64,000 nt of DNA from Phymatolithon calcareum (taxonomy: Eukaryota; Rhodophyta; Florideophyceae; Hapalidiales), in the NCBI GenBank assembly GCA_977006965.1, contig OZ345357.1, positions 1,488,001-1,552,000 on the forward strand. Reading direction: 5' to 3'. The translations under genes and the position numbers were made by a program. Under the pieces are notes generated by a model. It did no database searches. It saw only the letters and a program-made list of their open reading frames with translations, and had not been told where the DNA came from. This document shows, piece by piece, positions 40,114 to 49,605 of this stretch (position 1 is its first letter; each line of letters opens with the position of its first letter).

Positions 40114-42069
40114 ATGGCATCCAAAGAGCCAGAGTATTTTCCGTGGCACAAGCCAGATGGATCAAATCGAGCTGGGCTCGTTGTCTCGAACAGTCTCACC
40201 GGTACGCTCACCCCTTTCGTCCTTCGGAAAGGTACAAATCAAGTCACCTGGTACATTTGCGGCCCGACAGTTTACGACTCCTCCCACGTCGGCCATGCCT
40301 CCAATTACGTTCGATTCGACATTATCCGTCGTATTCTCAGTGAATATTTCGGCTTCGATGTTGTCGTACAAATGAACATCACCGACGTTGACGACAAAAT
40401 CATCAAGAAGGCGAATGAACGCAATGAGCCATTTGAAAAAATCTCCCAATTTTACGAACGGGAATTTCTAGAAGACATGGAAGCGCTGAACATTCTACCC
40501 GCCGATTACGTCACGCGCGTTTCTGAGTACGTGCCTGAAATCATTGAATACATCGAAACAATCATCGCGAACGGATTCGCATATGAAAGCGAAGGTTCTG
40601 TTTACTTTGACACTGTGGCATTCGCAGAAAAGGGCCATAATTACGGCAAAGTCGCTCCTTGGTGCGTTGGCAATTCAAATTTGCTCGCAGAAGGTGAGGG
40701 AGTGCTCACCTCCAGTGACGAGGCAGTCAAAAAGCAAAAGAAATGCCCGAATGACTTTGTACTATGGAAGAAGAGTAAGGAAGGTGAACCTACATGGGAG
40801 TCCCCATGGGGACTGGGTCGTCCTGGCTGGCATATCGAATGCTCGGCAATGGCGTCCAATGTGCTCGGTCCCGTCATTGATATTCATGCCGGCGGAGTCG
40901 ATCTTCGTTTCCCTCATCATTCCAACGAAATCGCACAAGCAGAGGCGTATCACAATTGCCATCAATGGGTAAACTATTTCTTGCACTCTGGTCATTTGCA
41001 CATTGACGGACTCAAGATGTCCAAATCACTGAAGAACTTCATCACAATTCGAGAGTGCCTCAAGCGATATAATGCACGTCAATTACGCATCTTGTTTCTC
41101 GGACATAAATACGATGCCCCGATGGATTACGCAGAACACTCCATGACGGAGGCAGTCAACGTGGATCGTACTCTAACAGATTTCTTTGGAAACCTCAAGG
41201 CGAAATTGCGTGAATTGCATAAGAGGGACGAGAAAATCCCACCCACACGCCCCGGTCCGGAAGCTTTGGATCTAACCGACGAGTTGCGAAAACACCAGGA
41301 GAAGGTGCATGCAGCACTGTCTAATAATTTTGATACACCCAGTGCAATGTTGGAACTGCAATCACTCATCAAGTCAACGAACGCCTACATGGCCACGTCA
41401 GGCACGACAGGTAACGTAACCGTGCTTGAATCTGTCGGCCGATATCTTTCCCGCATGTTTGCCATTTTCGGACTCACCGCCGACATGGGTCAAATAGGCT
41501 ACGGAGACGCGAGCGCGAACGGCGGAGCACAGTCACGCGAGGCCGCGGTTGCACCGCTGCTGGACATCTTTGCAGAATTTCGTGATACAGTACGGCAAAT
41601 AGGTCGTGCGGAAAAGTCGCAGGCGGGGCAAAGACTGTTGGAGCTTAGTGATCGTTTACGAGATGAATTACTTCCCCCTCTTGGAGTACGGCTTGAAGAC
41701 CGTACTGGAGAGAGTTCAGTGTGGAAGCTGGAAGATGCAGAGAGTCTGATGTTGGAAATTCGTCGAAAGAAGGACGATGAAGAGAGGAAGCGAAAGGAGA
41801 AAGAGGAGCTTAAGGAACAGAAACGCAGAAAGGAACTCGAGATATTGATGAGCGGGAAACTTGCACCGGAAGAGCTTTTTAGGAAGGGGGAGGAGTTTGC
41901 AAATTTGTATAAGGATTTTGATGAAGATGGGTTCCCGACGACGAATGCTGCAGGAGAACCTTTGCCGAAGTCATCGAAAAAGGCACTTCAGAAACGGGCT
42001 AATAAGCAGCAAAAGTTGCATGAGAAGTATCTTGCTGCTGTCGCGGATGGGCGAATTGGCAATGTGTAA
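40114..42069 (+). CDS. Cysteinyl-tRNA synthetase, cytosolic type
   Basis: A 651-residue frame from ATG 40114 (GAAATGGCA context); the frame is open upstream to 40057 without an ATG. Class Ia signatures: zinc ligand and entry motif CGPTVYDSSHVGH (HIGH equivalent HVGH at 58-61), GWHIECSAMASNVLG, FPHHSNEIAQAEA, and the KMSKS loop at 301-305 (LKMSKSLKNF). The C-terminal part has a Lys/Glu-rich helix followed by GEEFANLYKDFDEDGFPT, the eukaryotic CysRS tail. It charges tRNA-Cys with cysteine in the cytosol; no obvious organelle presequence is seen. Length and motifs are normal. Confidence 0.96.
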   Translation: MASKEPEYFPWHKPDGSNRAGLVVSNSLTGTLTPFVLRKGTNQVTWYICGPTVYDSSHVGHASNYVRFDIIRRILSEYFGFDVVVQMNITDVDDKIIKKANERNEPFEKISQFYEREFLEDMEALNILPADYVTRVSEYVPEIIEYIETIIANGFAYESEGSVYFDTVAFAEKGHNYGKVAPWCVGNSNLLAEGEGVLTSSDEAVKKQKKCPNDFVLWKKSKEGEPTWESPWGLGRPGWHIECSAMASNVLGPVIDIHAGGVDLRFPHHSNEIAQAEAYHNCHQWVNYFLHSGHLHIDGLKMSKSLKNFITIRECLKRYNARQLRILFLGHKYDAPMDYAEHSMTEAVNVDRTLTDFFGNLKAKLRELHKRDEKIPPTRPGPEALDLTDELRKHQEKVHAALSNNFDTPSAMLELQSLIKSTNAYMATSGTTGNVTVLESVGRYLSRMFAIFGLTADMGQIGYGDASANGGAQSREAAVAPLLDIFAEFRDTVRQIGRAEKSQAGQRLLELSDRLRDELLPPLGVRLEDRTGESSVWKLEDAESLMLEIRRKKDDEERKRKEKEELKEQKRRKELEILMSGKLAPEELFRKGEEFANLYKDFDEDGFPTTNAAGEPLPKSSKKALQKRANKQQKLHEKYLAAVADGRIGNV

Positions 42070-43569
42070 AACGGGATGTTGACGTCATGGCTATCAATGT
42101 AGCGTGTTAGGCGAAGTCGTCTTGTGGAACGGTGCAGGAATCTGCAGAGCTGTGGTACGAGAGAGAAGTATTGCAATGAGCAAAGCGTGCTCGCATGGTG
42201 GCCAGCGTAGGGCATTGCAGGTTGTCTGTGGACGGAGAGTTTTTCTGCGTAAACTATTCAGAACAGTGTCCAAATATTTGACTATGCTTTTAGGGTGATG
42301 TTGTAGAATCTTTCTCATTGATGAACATGCCGCTAACTGTGCGGAAAGGAAGGTCATGCTCAGTTCACTCGATCAGTTTCCTTGCCTTCTCGGAGTCAAA
42401 AACCCTTTTATCTTCTGAAATCTGAACGATGACCCACTCACTCCGCGTGTGCGTTTGCAATTCACAACGAAAGAATTATCAAAACCTGGGATTTTGTGTT
42501 CAACCTCCCCGTTCCGTCGTGTACTCCTCATCTGCTCATGGTCAATGGTCAAGCTTTTGCGTCGTTTTTGAGAGCTTTTATTTGCTGTGCTCGAGATGCC
42601 GGTGTTCTCGCATCTGTGAGACAGCGCAGTCCTTCGCTACTACCCCATGTTCGCTGCTCTTGCTCCAGTCCCGTCGTTTTGAGCACGATACTGCTATCCA
42701 ATAAGCGTAACGGGTGTGGTATCTGTTGTAATTCTATGCGTAGCATCAAGCATGGCAGTACTGTAAACCCAAATCCGAAAGGGCCCGACTCGCCGGCACC
42801 ACCGAGGCTGGACATTCCCGATTGGTTGCTAAGGGCTCCAATAGATAGACATTTGGTTGTTTGTCTTCACTGACTTTTTCCTCTTGACAGATGGGGACCC
42901 CACTTTCGGTACATGGGGACGTCATTCCAAAAAAATCGAAGGTCAACTGCAAAGAGACTACTGTATGAGGCAGACGTAGGACGTCAATTTCTGGAAGTTC
43001 TAACTTGAAATCAAAGGAATTCAAATTTTTACCATTAATGGTAAAAATTTGAAGCATTTTATGTGATATGGCATAATGCGCGTTTTCCAGCTTCAAATTC
43101 GCCAGCTGGGACGGGCAAGTGGTGAGATTGGCACTTAATGGTGACATACCCTGAGCTGCTTAATCCACAGCACAGAAACACGACGCGCACATTCACGTCG
43201 CCATATGCTTTTCTACTTCTATGATAGATGTAGCTACAGACCAATGTATTGTGGATTATGTCTACAGCAAAAAAACATCTGCCTGTTGAAAATCGCCTGC
43301 CAAGGGTATCCCTGGCATGTACTGTAGCGACAACGTTGTCTTGCTAAGTCACAGTAAACCATTTTACATTCCCAAAATGAGCACGCCAGAGAAATTTCCA
43401 CCTATTGAAAAGTAGAGAATGTCCTGGGTATGATACCATAAAGCTGAGGCGGAAGATGATGCGCATTCTCCACGCCTTCAGGACGCATATAAAAACAGGA
43501 TAGTCCTACCGTTTGCAAACGAGAGCTCGAAAGCACGGACACGAATTGGAAACCTCTCCTCTCAGAGCG
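42070..43569. other. Intergenic with a 34-bp palindrome
   Basis: No gene recognised in 1.5 kb. Short frames on both strands overlap one another. Contains the palindrome at 43020-43053. Confidence 0.4.
43020..43053. repeat. Perfect palindrome, 17-bp arms, no spacer
   Basis: TTCAAATTTTTACCATT followed immediately by its reverse complement. AT-rich; midway between CysRS and the GGCT-like gene. Confidence 0.9.
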
Positions 43570-44376
43570 ATGGGCAGAACAACACCTGTGAACTACTTCT
43601 GCTATGGAAGCAACCTGTGCCGCGAAAATTTCAAGACCCGAAACAAAGGATTCTCAGGCCGACAGATCGAGTACGACCATGCCCAAGTGGCAGTTCTGAA
43701 AGACTGGGCGTTAGCCTTCAACGCCTATTTTTGCCCGCCCGCAGAACCTGTCATGGCTTCCATTGAGGAAGAGCCCGGATCTGAAGTGCACGGAATGCTG
43801 TACGAGATTTCAGACCCGGAGTCATGGGATACGCTGGTGGATTCCGAAGGCGGAAGAGGCATGTATTATCGACAAGTGGAGGTAATCGTGGAAATTGAAG
43901 GAGGTCGTTGCGTGCGAGCGGTAACATTTGAGATTTCACCGCTCTATTATGTTCCGAAGGGGTTGCGGGCATATGTTCGGCCGTCCGCGCGATATCTGAA
44001 AATTATTTTGGACGGGGCGGAGAAAGAGAAGCTCAATGTTGCGGTAGGACAGTTGAAAAGTGTGAAGTCGGCCAGGAAAGCAAATTCGGCGTTGCAGGCT
44101 CTTGGGCTCAGTTGTGTTATTTGGATGATGTATGCGTCAGATAACTGGTTGCGACCCACTATGCAGCCGTATACGTTTCTCGGAACGCGATTGTTTTATG
44201 CGAAGGAGAAACTAGCTGAGGAGAAAGGCATAGGTTCATCGGCTGCTTACTATGCCGTGTCGCTGGCGCATCTGATGTTAATTTTGTTCTACTTTTCTTT
44301 GGGTATGCTGCGAATTCCTTTAGATGGTACGGTGCGTAGGAAAGTTACTGCTATGGCGAAGAAAATGTTGAAATGA
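43570..44376 (+). CDS. Gamma-glutamylcyclotransferase-like (GGCT/AIG2 fold) protein with hydrophobic tail, 268 aa
   Basis: From ATG 43570 the protein starts MGRTTPVNYFCYGSNLCREN, the GGCT entry loop (YxxYGSNL). It continues with VHGMLYEISDPESWDTLVDSEGG, where Glu93 fits the catalytic acid, followed by the conserved Tyr in GMYYRQVEV. The GGCT-like barrel covers about residues 1-140. The C-terminal part is longer than in plain GGCT enzymes and has hydrophobic stretches near 183-196 (CVIWMMYA) and 228-247 (LAHLMLILFYFSLGML), so it may be membrane-anchored. Known relatives act on gamma-glutamyl amino acids; the substrate here is unknown. It differs from the ChaC-type enzyme at 3.3 kb. Confidence 0.75.
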   Translation: MGRTTPVNYFCYGSNLCRENFKTRNKGFSGRQIEYDHAQVAVLKDWALAFNAYFCPPAEPVMASIEEEPGSEVHGMLYEISDPESWDTLVDSEGGRGMYYRQVEVIVEIEGGRCVRAVTFEISPLYYVPKGLRAYVRPSARYLKIILDGAEKEKLNVAVGQLKSVKSARKANSALQALGLSCVIWMMYASDNWLRPTMQPYTFLGTRLFYAKEKLAEEKGIGSSAAYYAVSLAHLMLILFYFSLGMLRIPLDGTVRRKVTAMAKKMLK

Positions 44377-44484
44377 GTAGGAGAGTTGTAGAGGTACCTG
44401 CAGTTTCTGGATTACGTCAATAGTTTTGAAGACGAATTAAATTTATTATCCTCGCGCTTGCCTCTTCTCGTGGTTGCACTGTTC

Positions 44485-44872
44485 CTAAATTCCTTGGGTG
44501 TACTGTGACAAGAATTGAATGACAATTGAGAGGAATAACAGCGATCAGGTAGGTTAGTGTCCAACGCAAACGCAACTTGTACAGTACAGTTTGATAGCAC
44601 TTGATGAAGAAACAACGTACCTTACGGTTTATGAACATCAACGCCCTCTTCTTCTTCAGCTGCTCGATTTCCTCGTGAGTGTACTCCTTGCTCTGGTAAC
44701 TCATCGACTTGGAGGCGGTGTTATTCTCAGGGGCAGGGACATCCAATTTCTGGTTTGCCGGGCGGGGAGTGACGTCGGCGGCCGTCATGACGGTACATCG
44801 CTTCTTGCAAACGGTGTGACTCTGAAGTCCAGTGCGCACGGTGTTGGGAAATGCAACAGCAAAGGCGAACAT
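44485..44872 (-). CDS. Small putative plastid-targeted protein, two exons, 89 aa
   Basis: Exon 1 runs from ATG 44872 to 44621 (84 codons, phase 0). The donor GTACGT, an ACTAAC branch-point-like motif and a pyrimidine-rich acceptor TTGTCACAG define a 118-nt intron (44503-44620). Exon 2 is only five codons plus stop (YTQGI). The N-terminus MFAFAVAFPNTVRTGLQS is rich in hydroxylated and basic residues with early Phe, like plastid transit peptides of red algae and glaucophytes. The mature part would be a charged helix (YTHEEIEQLKKKRALMF). No family recognised. It is convergent with the GGCT-like gene, 108 bp apart. Gene structure is inferred from splice signals only. Confidence 0.5.
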
Positions 44873-46015
44873 TTTTGAATACTGAGAAGTGGTTTCGGCG
44901 GAAGTGATGGTTCGGCGGAACTTCTGTTCTGTCGGGGTTGAACCTCGATGTACGTGAGATGCAGAAATGGCTCGCGAGATATAGTCTCCGTTGGACAGAT
45001 TTTTGAGGACCATTTTTAACCAATATATTCGTTTTGCCATCATACTCTGCCAATTATTGACCTTAACTTCGCCGTCGTCCAAATAGACAAGGTGCCCCAA
45101 CTTAAGCGCATTGCTCTTCCAAGGGCATGGGGGACCCTAATCTCCGTAATTAGAGACCCATGAAAATCTCATGTTAAATCTGATAAACCGTATTCTTTTT
45201 TTCAACGCAAAAGAGCGAACGGTGAATAGATACATACATCTATGCGACATTGGTGGTCTGCGAATTTTCTTGTTCTGCAGGTCAGCTATTGCAATTCGTG
45301 ATGCGTCGCGAGAAGCACATTTACATGAACCACGGGCAATACCTTTGTCTGAACTGCAGCTGCGGTAGTTCATTCCTGTACCTTTGGTACCAATTGATAC
45401 CACATAGAGACACAATGAGAATACGCGCAAATGGACCATCCAGTGTCGAATTGTTAGTACTACATAGAGCCACTCTTGACCAAAAGTCACTGCACACGTT
45501 CCAGCTCCTCAGCAAAGCAAGATTCCACAATTTGAACTTCAGAACATATAGAAGGGTTACACCATCATTGGAGCAATGGAAGACGAAAACATATAGAATC
45601 GTACCTGAGCCTCGTTTGAAAATTCCCGCCGATGACAACAAAAGTTGCAAGTGATGTCATCGACCTTGTCGGAGACGGCTCAAAGCCTTAAACCCCTTTG
45701 TTGAGGAACAAAGGAACACTGATTGTGCAGAACATCCACCACGCATCGCACGTCAACATCGTTTTTGACGAAGCGCGCTGACCGAACACCAGAGATTGTG
45801 TCGAAGAGGAAGACTTTGATAGATTTGGAAATTTGAGATATGACAATACGCCATTGGGATTAAAAAAGCTCAAAGAATGACGGCCGTCCTTTTTTTGGCA
45901 CTTCATCCCAAGAGGGACCCTATCTTCTTTCTTCTGTCGATGGTCCCAAGAAAGAGAATGCTGAAGCAAGCGTCATATAAATCTGTGCGGATTTCGATCG
46001 ATACACCAGCCATCG
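44873..46015. other. Intergenic divergent region
   Basis: Between the plastid-type gene (minus) and the glycosyltransferase (plus). A 134-codon frame at 45250-45654 and its antisense frame show no motif. Probably holds both promoters. Confidence 0.35.
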
Positions 46016-47179
46016 ATGAGTTTGAAACTTCGAGCACTCTCCCTCGATCCATTTCGGCACCGCACCGAACGTTACGCTTCCCGCAGTCGATCCATTCCAA
46101 TTGGGGCATTTTCGCGCTCTGAAAAGCGCTTAGCCTATGCTATATGTTTTGCTGCTCTCATCGCGTTTGGAATCCTATGCTATTTTGGAGGCAGTCCCGC
46201 GGGCAACAGCAGTGAACCAGAAAAAATCCGCGAAGGAAACCATCTTGCAGTGGCTGGTACAACGGCAGATCTTCGTATTTTGCTACGTACCTTGTCTCTT
46301 CCAAGGACTAACGAGACACCATTGGTGGTGGTGATTGCTGTCAACTATGCTTACCGAGACTTTGCCCTCAACTTCATCTGCAACCTGCGCCGTCTGCATA
46401 TCACCAATTATCTCGCGCTGGCCATGGACCATGCAACGTTTGAGCATCTCGCGAGGCGCGGAGCGCATGTCTTTCTAGCTACTGAAAGTGCCAGGCGACA
46501 TGGACGACATCTACACAGTGCTTTGGACACAGGCGATGAATTCGGCACAACGTCGTTTCTGGAGACCTCGCGTCGAAAATCTTTACTAGTGCTGAAAGTG
46601 CTTCGCCTAGGCTATGACGTGCTCTTCTCCGATGTTGATGTCATCTGGGTTCGTAATCCTGTCACTGCAATGACCAAATATCCTGCCGATATCGTTCTCC
46701 AGTCCGATTCATATACGATTTCCAAACCAGAGGTGACCAGAGTTCTCCCTCTGAATTACAACGTGAATTCAGGACTGTATTTGGCGCGTTCGAATCCAAG
46801 AACCATTCGGGCTTTCCGCGCGATCATCAAGTATTCGCGTGCCATTCGGCGCAGCGAGCAGAAAGCGTTCAATTATGTGCTTTGTGGTGCTTTTAAAGAT
46901 GACGAGGGAGGTCCAGGATTGAGAATGGGGCGTTCAAATTGCATCTATCGCCGTGCTAGAACTACTGTGCATTTATTATCGCACGATCAATTTCCCAACG
47001 GCAGTGATGATGCCTTATGGAACGCTTCGATAAGAGCTAGAAAAGTGTCACAATCGCATGTCCTTGCAATGCACGCAAACTATGTACGCGGAGCAGCTGC
47101 CAAATTGTCTAGAATACGAGACGTGGGATATTGGCAGTACGATCCATTGTCTTCTCGAAACGACGGATGTACTCGATAG
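46016..47179 (+). CDS. Type II membrane nucleotide-diphospho-sugar transferase (PF03407 type), 387 aa
   Basis: From ATG 46016: a basic cytosolic tail, one membrane segment at about 39-57 (LAYAICFAALIAFGILCYF), a stem, and a luminal catalytic domain. Motifs are VIAVNYAYRDFALNFICNL, LLVLKVLRLGYDVLFSDVDV with the metal-binding DVD at 206-208, VWVRNP-like IWVRNPVTAM, and NVNSGLYLARSN. This is the layout of Golgi glycosyltransferases of the family that includes plant rhamnogalacturonan-II xylosyltransferases. The donor and acceptor sugars are unknown; a cell-wall or exopolysaccharide role is likely. Its stop is only 52 bp from the convergent NDUFA9 stop, so the two 3' UTRs probably overlap. Confidence 0.85.
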   Translation: MSLKLRALSLDPFRHRTERYASRSRSIPIGAFSRSEKRLAYAICFAALIAFGILCYFGGSPAGNSSEPEKIREGNHLAVAGTTADLRILLRTLSLPRTNETPLVVVIAVNYAYRDFALNFICNLRRLHITNYLALAMDHATFEHLARRGAHVFLATESARRHGRHLHSALDTGDEFGTTSFLETSRRKSLLVLKVLRLGYDVLFSDVDVIWVRNPVTAMTKYPADIVLQSDSYTISKPEVTRVLPLNYNVNSGLYLARSNPRTIRAFRAIIKYSRAIRRSEQKAFNYVLCGAFKDDEGGPGLRMGRSNCIYRRARTTVHLLSHDQFPNGSDDALWNASIRARKVSQSHVLAMHANYVRGAAAKLSRIRDVGYWQYDPLSSRNDGCTR

Positions 47180-47231
47180 CAGCATTAGCAAACACCAGAA
47201 GATATACCAAAACTGAAGCTAAAAAACTGCT

Positions 47232-48278
47232 TTAGTCCACATAGAATAAGCTGCTACGATCGCCACCCTTGCGGAATCGTCGCAGTACCTCTGCAGCAAT
47301 GTCCGACTCCATGCTCAGCGCCACCGCATCCAAATCCTCAAATCGGAACACCCCCTTCTTACTGACGTCCAGGATGTTATCTGCAACCTCAACCTTGACA
47401 TTATCAACAGAGTAATCCGGATTCGGATTAAGCACCGGAAACCGAAGCCCAATGATTCTCTGTGCTAATTGTGCGATGACCGACGGCAGCGGTGCAAATG
47501 CAGACTTTCTTCGCGTTTTGTCCAACACGAATTTATAGCATTCCTCCACAGTATACACTTTCGGACCGCCCAGTTCAAAAATCTTACCCCCATATGCCTC
47601 GGGGTCACGCGCGGCTACGGCAATGACGCTCGCGACATCATTCACCCATACCGGTTGCACGCGTGAATCGCCCAAGTTGGCCAGTGGGATGACGGGGAAT
47701 TTAACAACGTTGTTCGCCATGCGAACGAGAAAGCGATCCTCTGTGCCAAACATGTCTGTCGGACGTATAATCGTTGCGCGTGGGAAAACGTCCCGCACAA
47801 CTTCCTCGCCTTCAAGCTTTGTTCGCAGCCATGCCGAGTTGCAGGGCTTTGCGGGAATATTTGTAGATACGTGAATGAAATGCTCGGCGCCTTCCTCGCG
47901 CGCAATTTCGGCTAGACGGCGTGTGCGTTCGATGTGAATATCGCGGAATTTGTAGTTTGGTGTTTCGAAATGCTTGCCGAGCAAATTGATGACGACAGAG
48001 GAACCTGAGATCGCGGAGCGAATGGAATCTTCGTCACGAAGCTCGTATGGAACAGGTACTACCTGACCGAGATCGCCCATCACCTTGAGATGACGCGATT
48101 TGAGCTCATCGCCGCGGAAAGGAACTGTGATCTGAGAACCGATCTTGCCGAGTTGGTTCGTGACATAGCGCCCCAGAAACCCTGTGGACCCGAAAACGCT
48201 CGCGGTGATCCCACTAACAGAACTTCTCCCTCCACTTCCTCGCGCGGCAAGGGACGCTGCTGCCGTCAAGGTCGACAT
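47232..48278 (-). CDS. NDUFA9: NDUFA9-like subunit of mitochondrial complex I
   Basis: A complete frame of 348 residues from ATG 48278. An N-terminal Ser/Ala/Arg-rich stretch (MSTLTAAASLAARGSGGR) fits a mitochondrial presequence. The atypical short-chain dehydrogenase fold starts ASVFGSTGFLGRYVTNQLGK with the GxxGxxG nucleotide loop, then VVINLLGKHFETPNYKFRDIH, HFIHVSTNIPAKPCNSAWLRTK and ATIIRPTDMFGTEDRF, all characteristic of the 39-kDa subunit. It binds NADPH and stabilises the junction of the complex I arms rather than catalysing turnover. Length matches the family. Confidence 0.93.
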   Translation of the reverse strand: MSTLTAAASLAARGSGGRSSVSGITASVFGSTGFLGRYVTNQLGKIGSQITVPFRGDELKSRHLKVMGDLGQVVPVPYELRDEDSIRSAISGSSVVINLLGKHFETPNYKFRDIHIERTRRLAEIAREEGAEHFIHVSTNIPAKPCNSAWLRTKLEGEEVVRDVFPRATIIRPTDMFGTEDRFLVRMANNVVKFPVIPLANLGDSRVQPVWVNDVASVIAVAARDPEAYGGKIFELGGPKVYTVEECYKFVLDKTRRKSAFAPLPSVIAQLAQRIIGLRFPVLNPNPDYSVDNVKVEVADNILDVSKKGVFRFEDLDAVALSMESDIAAEVLRRFRKGGDRSSLFYVD

Positions 48279-48519
48279 GCTTGCTGAGGATTGCTTTGGG
48301 TTTCCCCGTCCTTATCGGAGTGAACTGTCCTCGCGATGGTGTACGGGATTGTCGTGATTGATGAAATCGAACGATCCTAAAAAATGCATCTTATGGAAAT
48401 TTCTGAAATATTTTCAAATTTACACAGTTCCATACCTCCACTGTAATTCCATGTTGACATTTACCCGCACGTGAGAGTAAGAATATTCTTCTAACAATGA
48501 CCCCTTCTTTTGCAAAGAG
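48279..48519. other. Short spacer between two minus-strand genes
   Basis: About 240 bp between the sirtuin stop and the NDUFA9 start. Should carry the sirtuin 3' end and the NDUFA9 promoter. No distinct element recognised. Confidence 0.4.
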
Positions 48520-49605
48520 CTACAGGAGAAGGGATTCGACTTCTATCAAAAACTCGTCCGCAGTAGCCCACACGCGAAGGTCTGCGTCTTCGTCATGCTC
48601 AGTTTTCTGAAGATTGCATACAACAAGCCTGCGTCCCTTGACAACAAGCTCTGAAGCCGGTGTAACCGAAAGCGACGATCCAATCGTGATGATAATGTCG
48701 GCCTGCTCACACTTTTGCTCTGCGCGATCCCATCCACCAAGAATATCACGCGGAAGCTGGTCCCCAAAATTGACAATAGTATCCCTAAGTCGCCCGCGGC
48801 ACCGACCGCGATTGCATATACGGCCTGTGAAATGACCAAGTCCGCACGCGGCGCACTTGACAAACCACGGCTCCGCATAGCAATTTGTTGAATACTCGTC
48901 CACACAGAAGTCACGCACGTATTCATAGCGGCATTTTTCGCAGTATTCCACGTATACATTCCCGTGCAGTTCTGACATGCGCGCGCGTGTTACCCCGCTT
49001 CTGGCGTGTAAGTTGTCGACGTTCTGCGAGATGACGTATCCATCGTGTTTGTCGACTATGCGTGCCACTACACGGTGTGCCGCAGTGGGCTGCAGTGCGT
49101 CGTAATCGATTTCGTCTTCGCCATTGTCGTCATCCATGTTGTTCGGGTCACTCTTGGAGATGTCGGACATGGAGTCTATCCCCGCAGTCCCGCGATAGTC
49201 CGGAATCCCAGCTGCGGTCGAGATTCCAGCGCCTGTGAAAAATACAACGCGCCGAGAATTGCGGATCCATTCCGCACAACGCGCTGCAGCTGCTCGTACT
49301 TCTGGGATAGACGCTGCGCGCTCTGTCCCCACTCGAAGCGCTGCTGAAAGTAAGGCATTCTCCGCACGCGACAGTCTCTGCGAAGCTGCGTCACTGTCCC
49401 GTACTGATGAGTCGTTGCGCTGTCTTCGAGAGCCTTGTCGTGCGATTAATTTCTGAAAGCATTCTTCGTGGAAAAGCGTCCCGCCGCGCTTCCAATTACA
49501 GGCAAATCCTGTGCCCGTTCGCGAACGGGAGCATGCCGCCGTCACGAGCGCGTCCGTTTGTCGGTTGATAGCGCTTTGACATAAGGCGCAAATGGGAAGA
49601 GACAT
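48520..49605 (-). CDS. Sirtuin, SIRT6/7-like, with N-terminal Cys/His-rich extension
   Basis: A complete 361-residue frame from ATG 49605. NAD loop GAGISTAAGIPDYRG (125-139), QNVDNLH (194-200), catalytic His214 in SELHGN, zinc ligands C222-x2-C225 with C264/C269 in CNRGRC, and IITIGSSLSVTPASEL. The STAAGIPDYRG form is typical of class IV (SIRT6/7) enzymes, which are nuclear NAD-dependent deacylases. Two oddities: residues 1-55 have a CxxC...C...C...HxxC arrangement (CALCQ, ACSRS, FACNW, FHEEC) that may form an extra zinc module, and an acidic insert (about 146-172) splits the Rossmann fold after the first NAD motif. All catalytic residues are present. Confidence 0.88.
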   Translation of the reverse strand: MSLPICALCQSAINRQTDALVTAACSRSRTGTGFACNWKRGGTLFHEECFQKLIARQGSRRQRNDSSVRDSDAASQRLSRAENALLSAALRVGTERAASIPEVRAAAARCAEWIRNSRRVVFFTGAGISTAAGIPDYRGTAGIDSMSDISKSDPNNMDDDNGEDEIDYDALQPTAAHRVVARIVDKHDGYVISQNVDNLHARSGVTRARMSELHGNVYVEYCEKCRYEYVRDFCVDEYSTNCYAEPWFVKCAACGLGHFTGRICNRGRCRGRLRDTIVNFGDQLPRDILGGWDRAEQKCEQADIIITIGSSLSVTPASELVVKGRRLVVCNLQKTEHDEDADLRVWATADEFLIEVESLLL

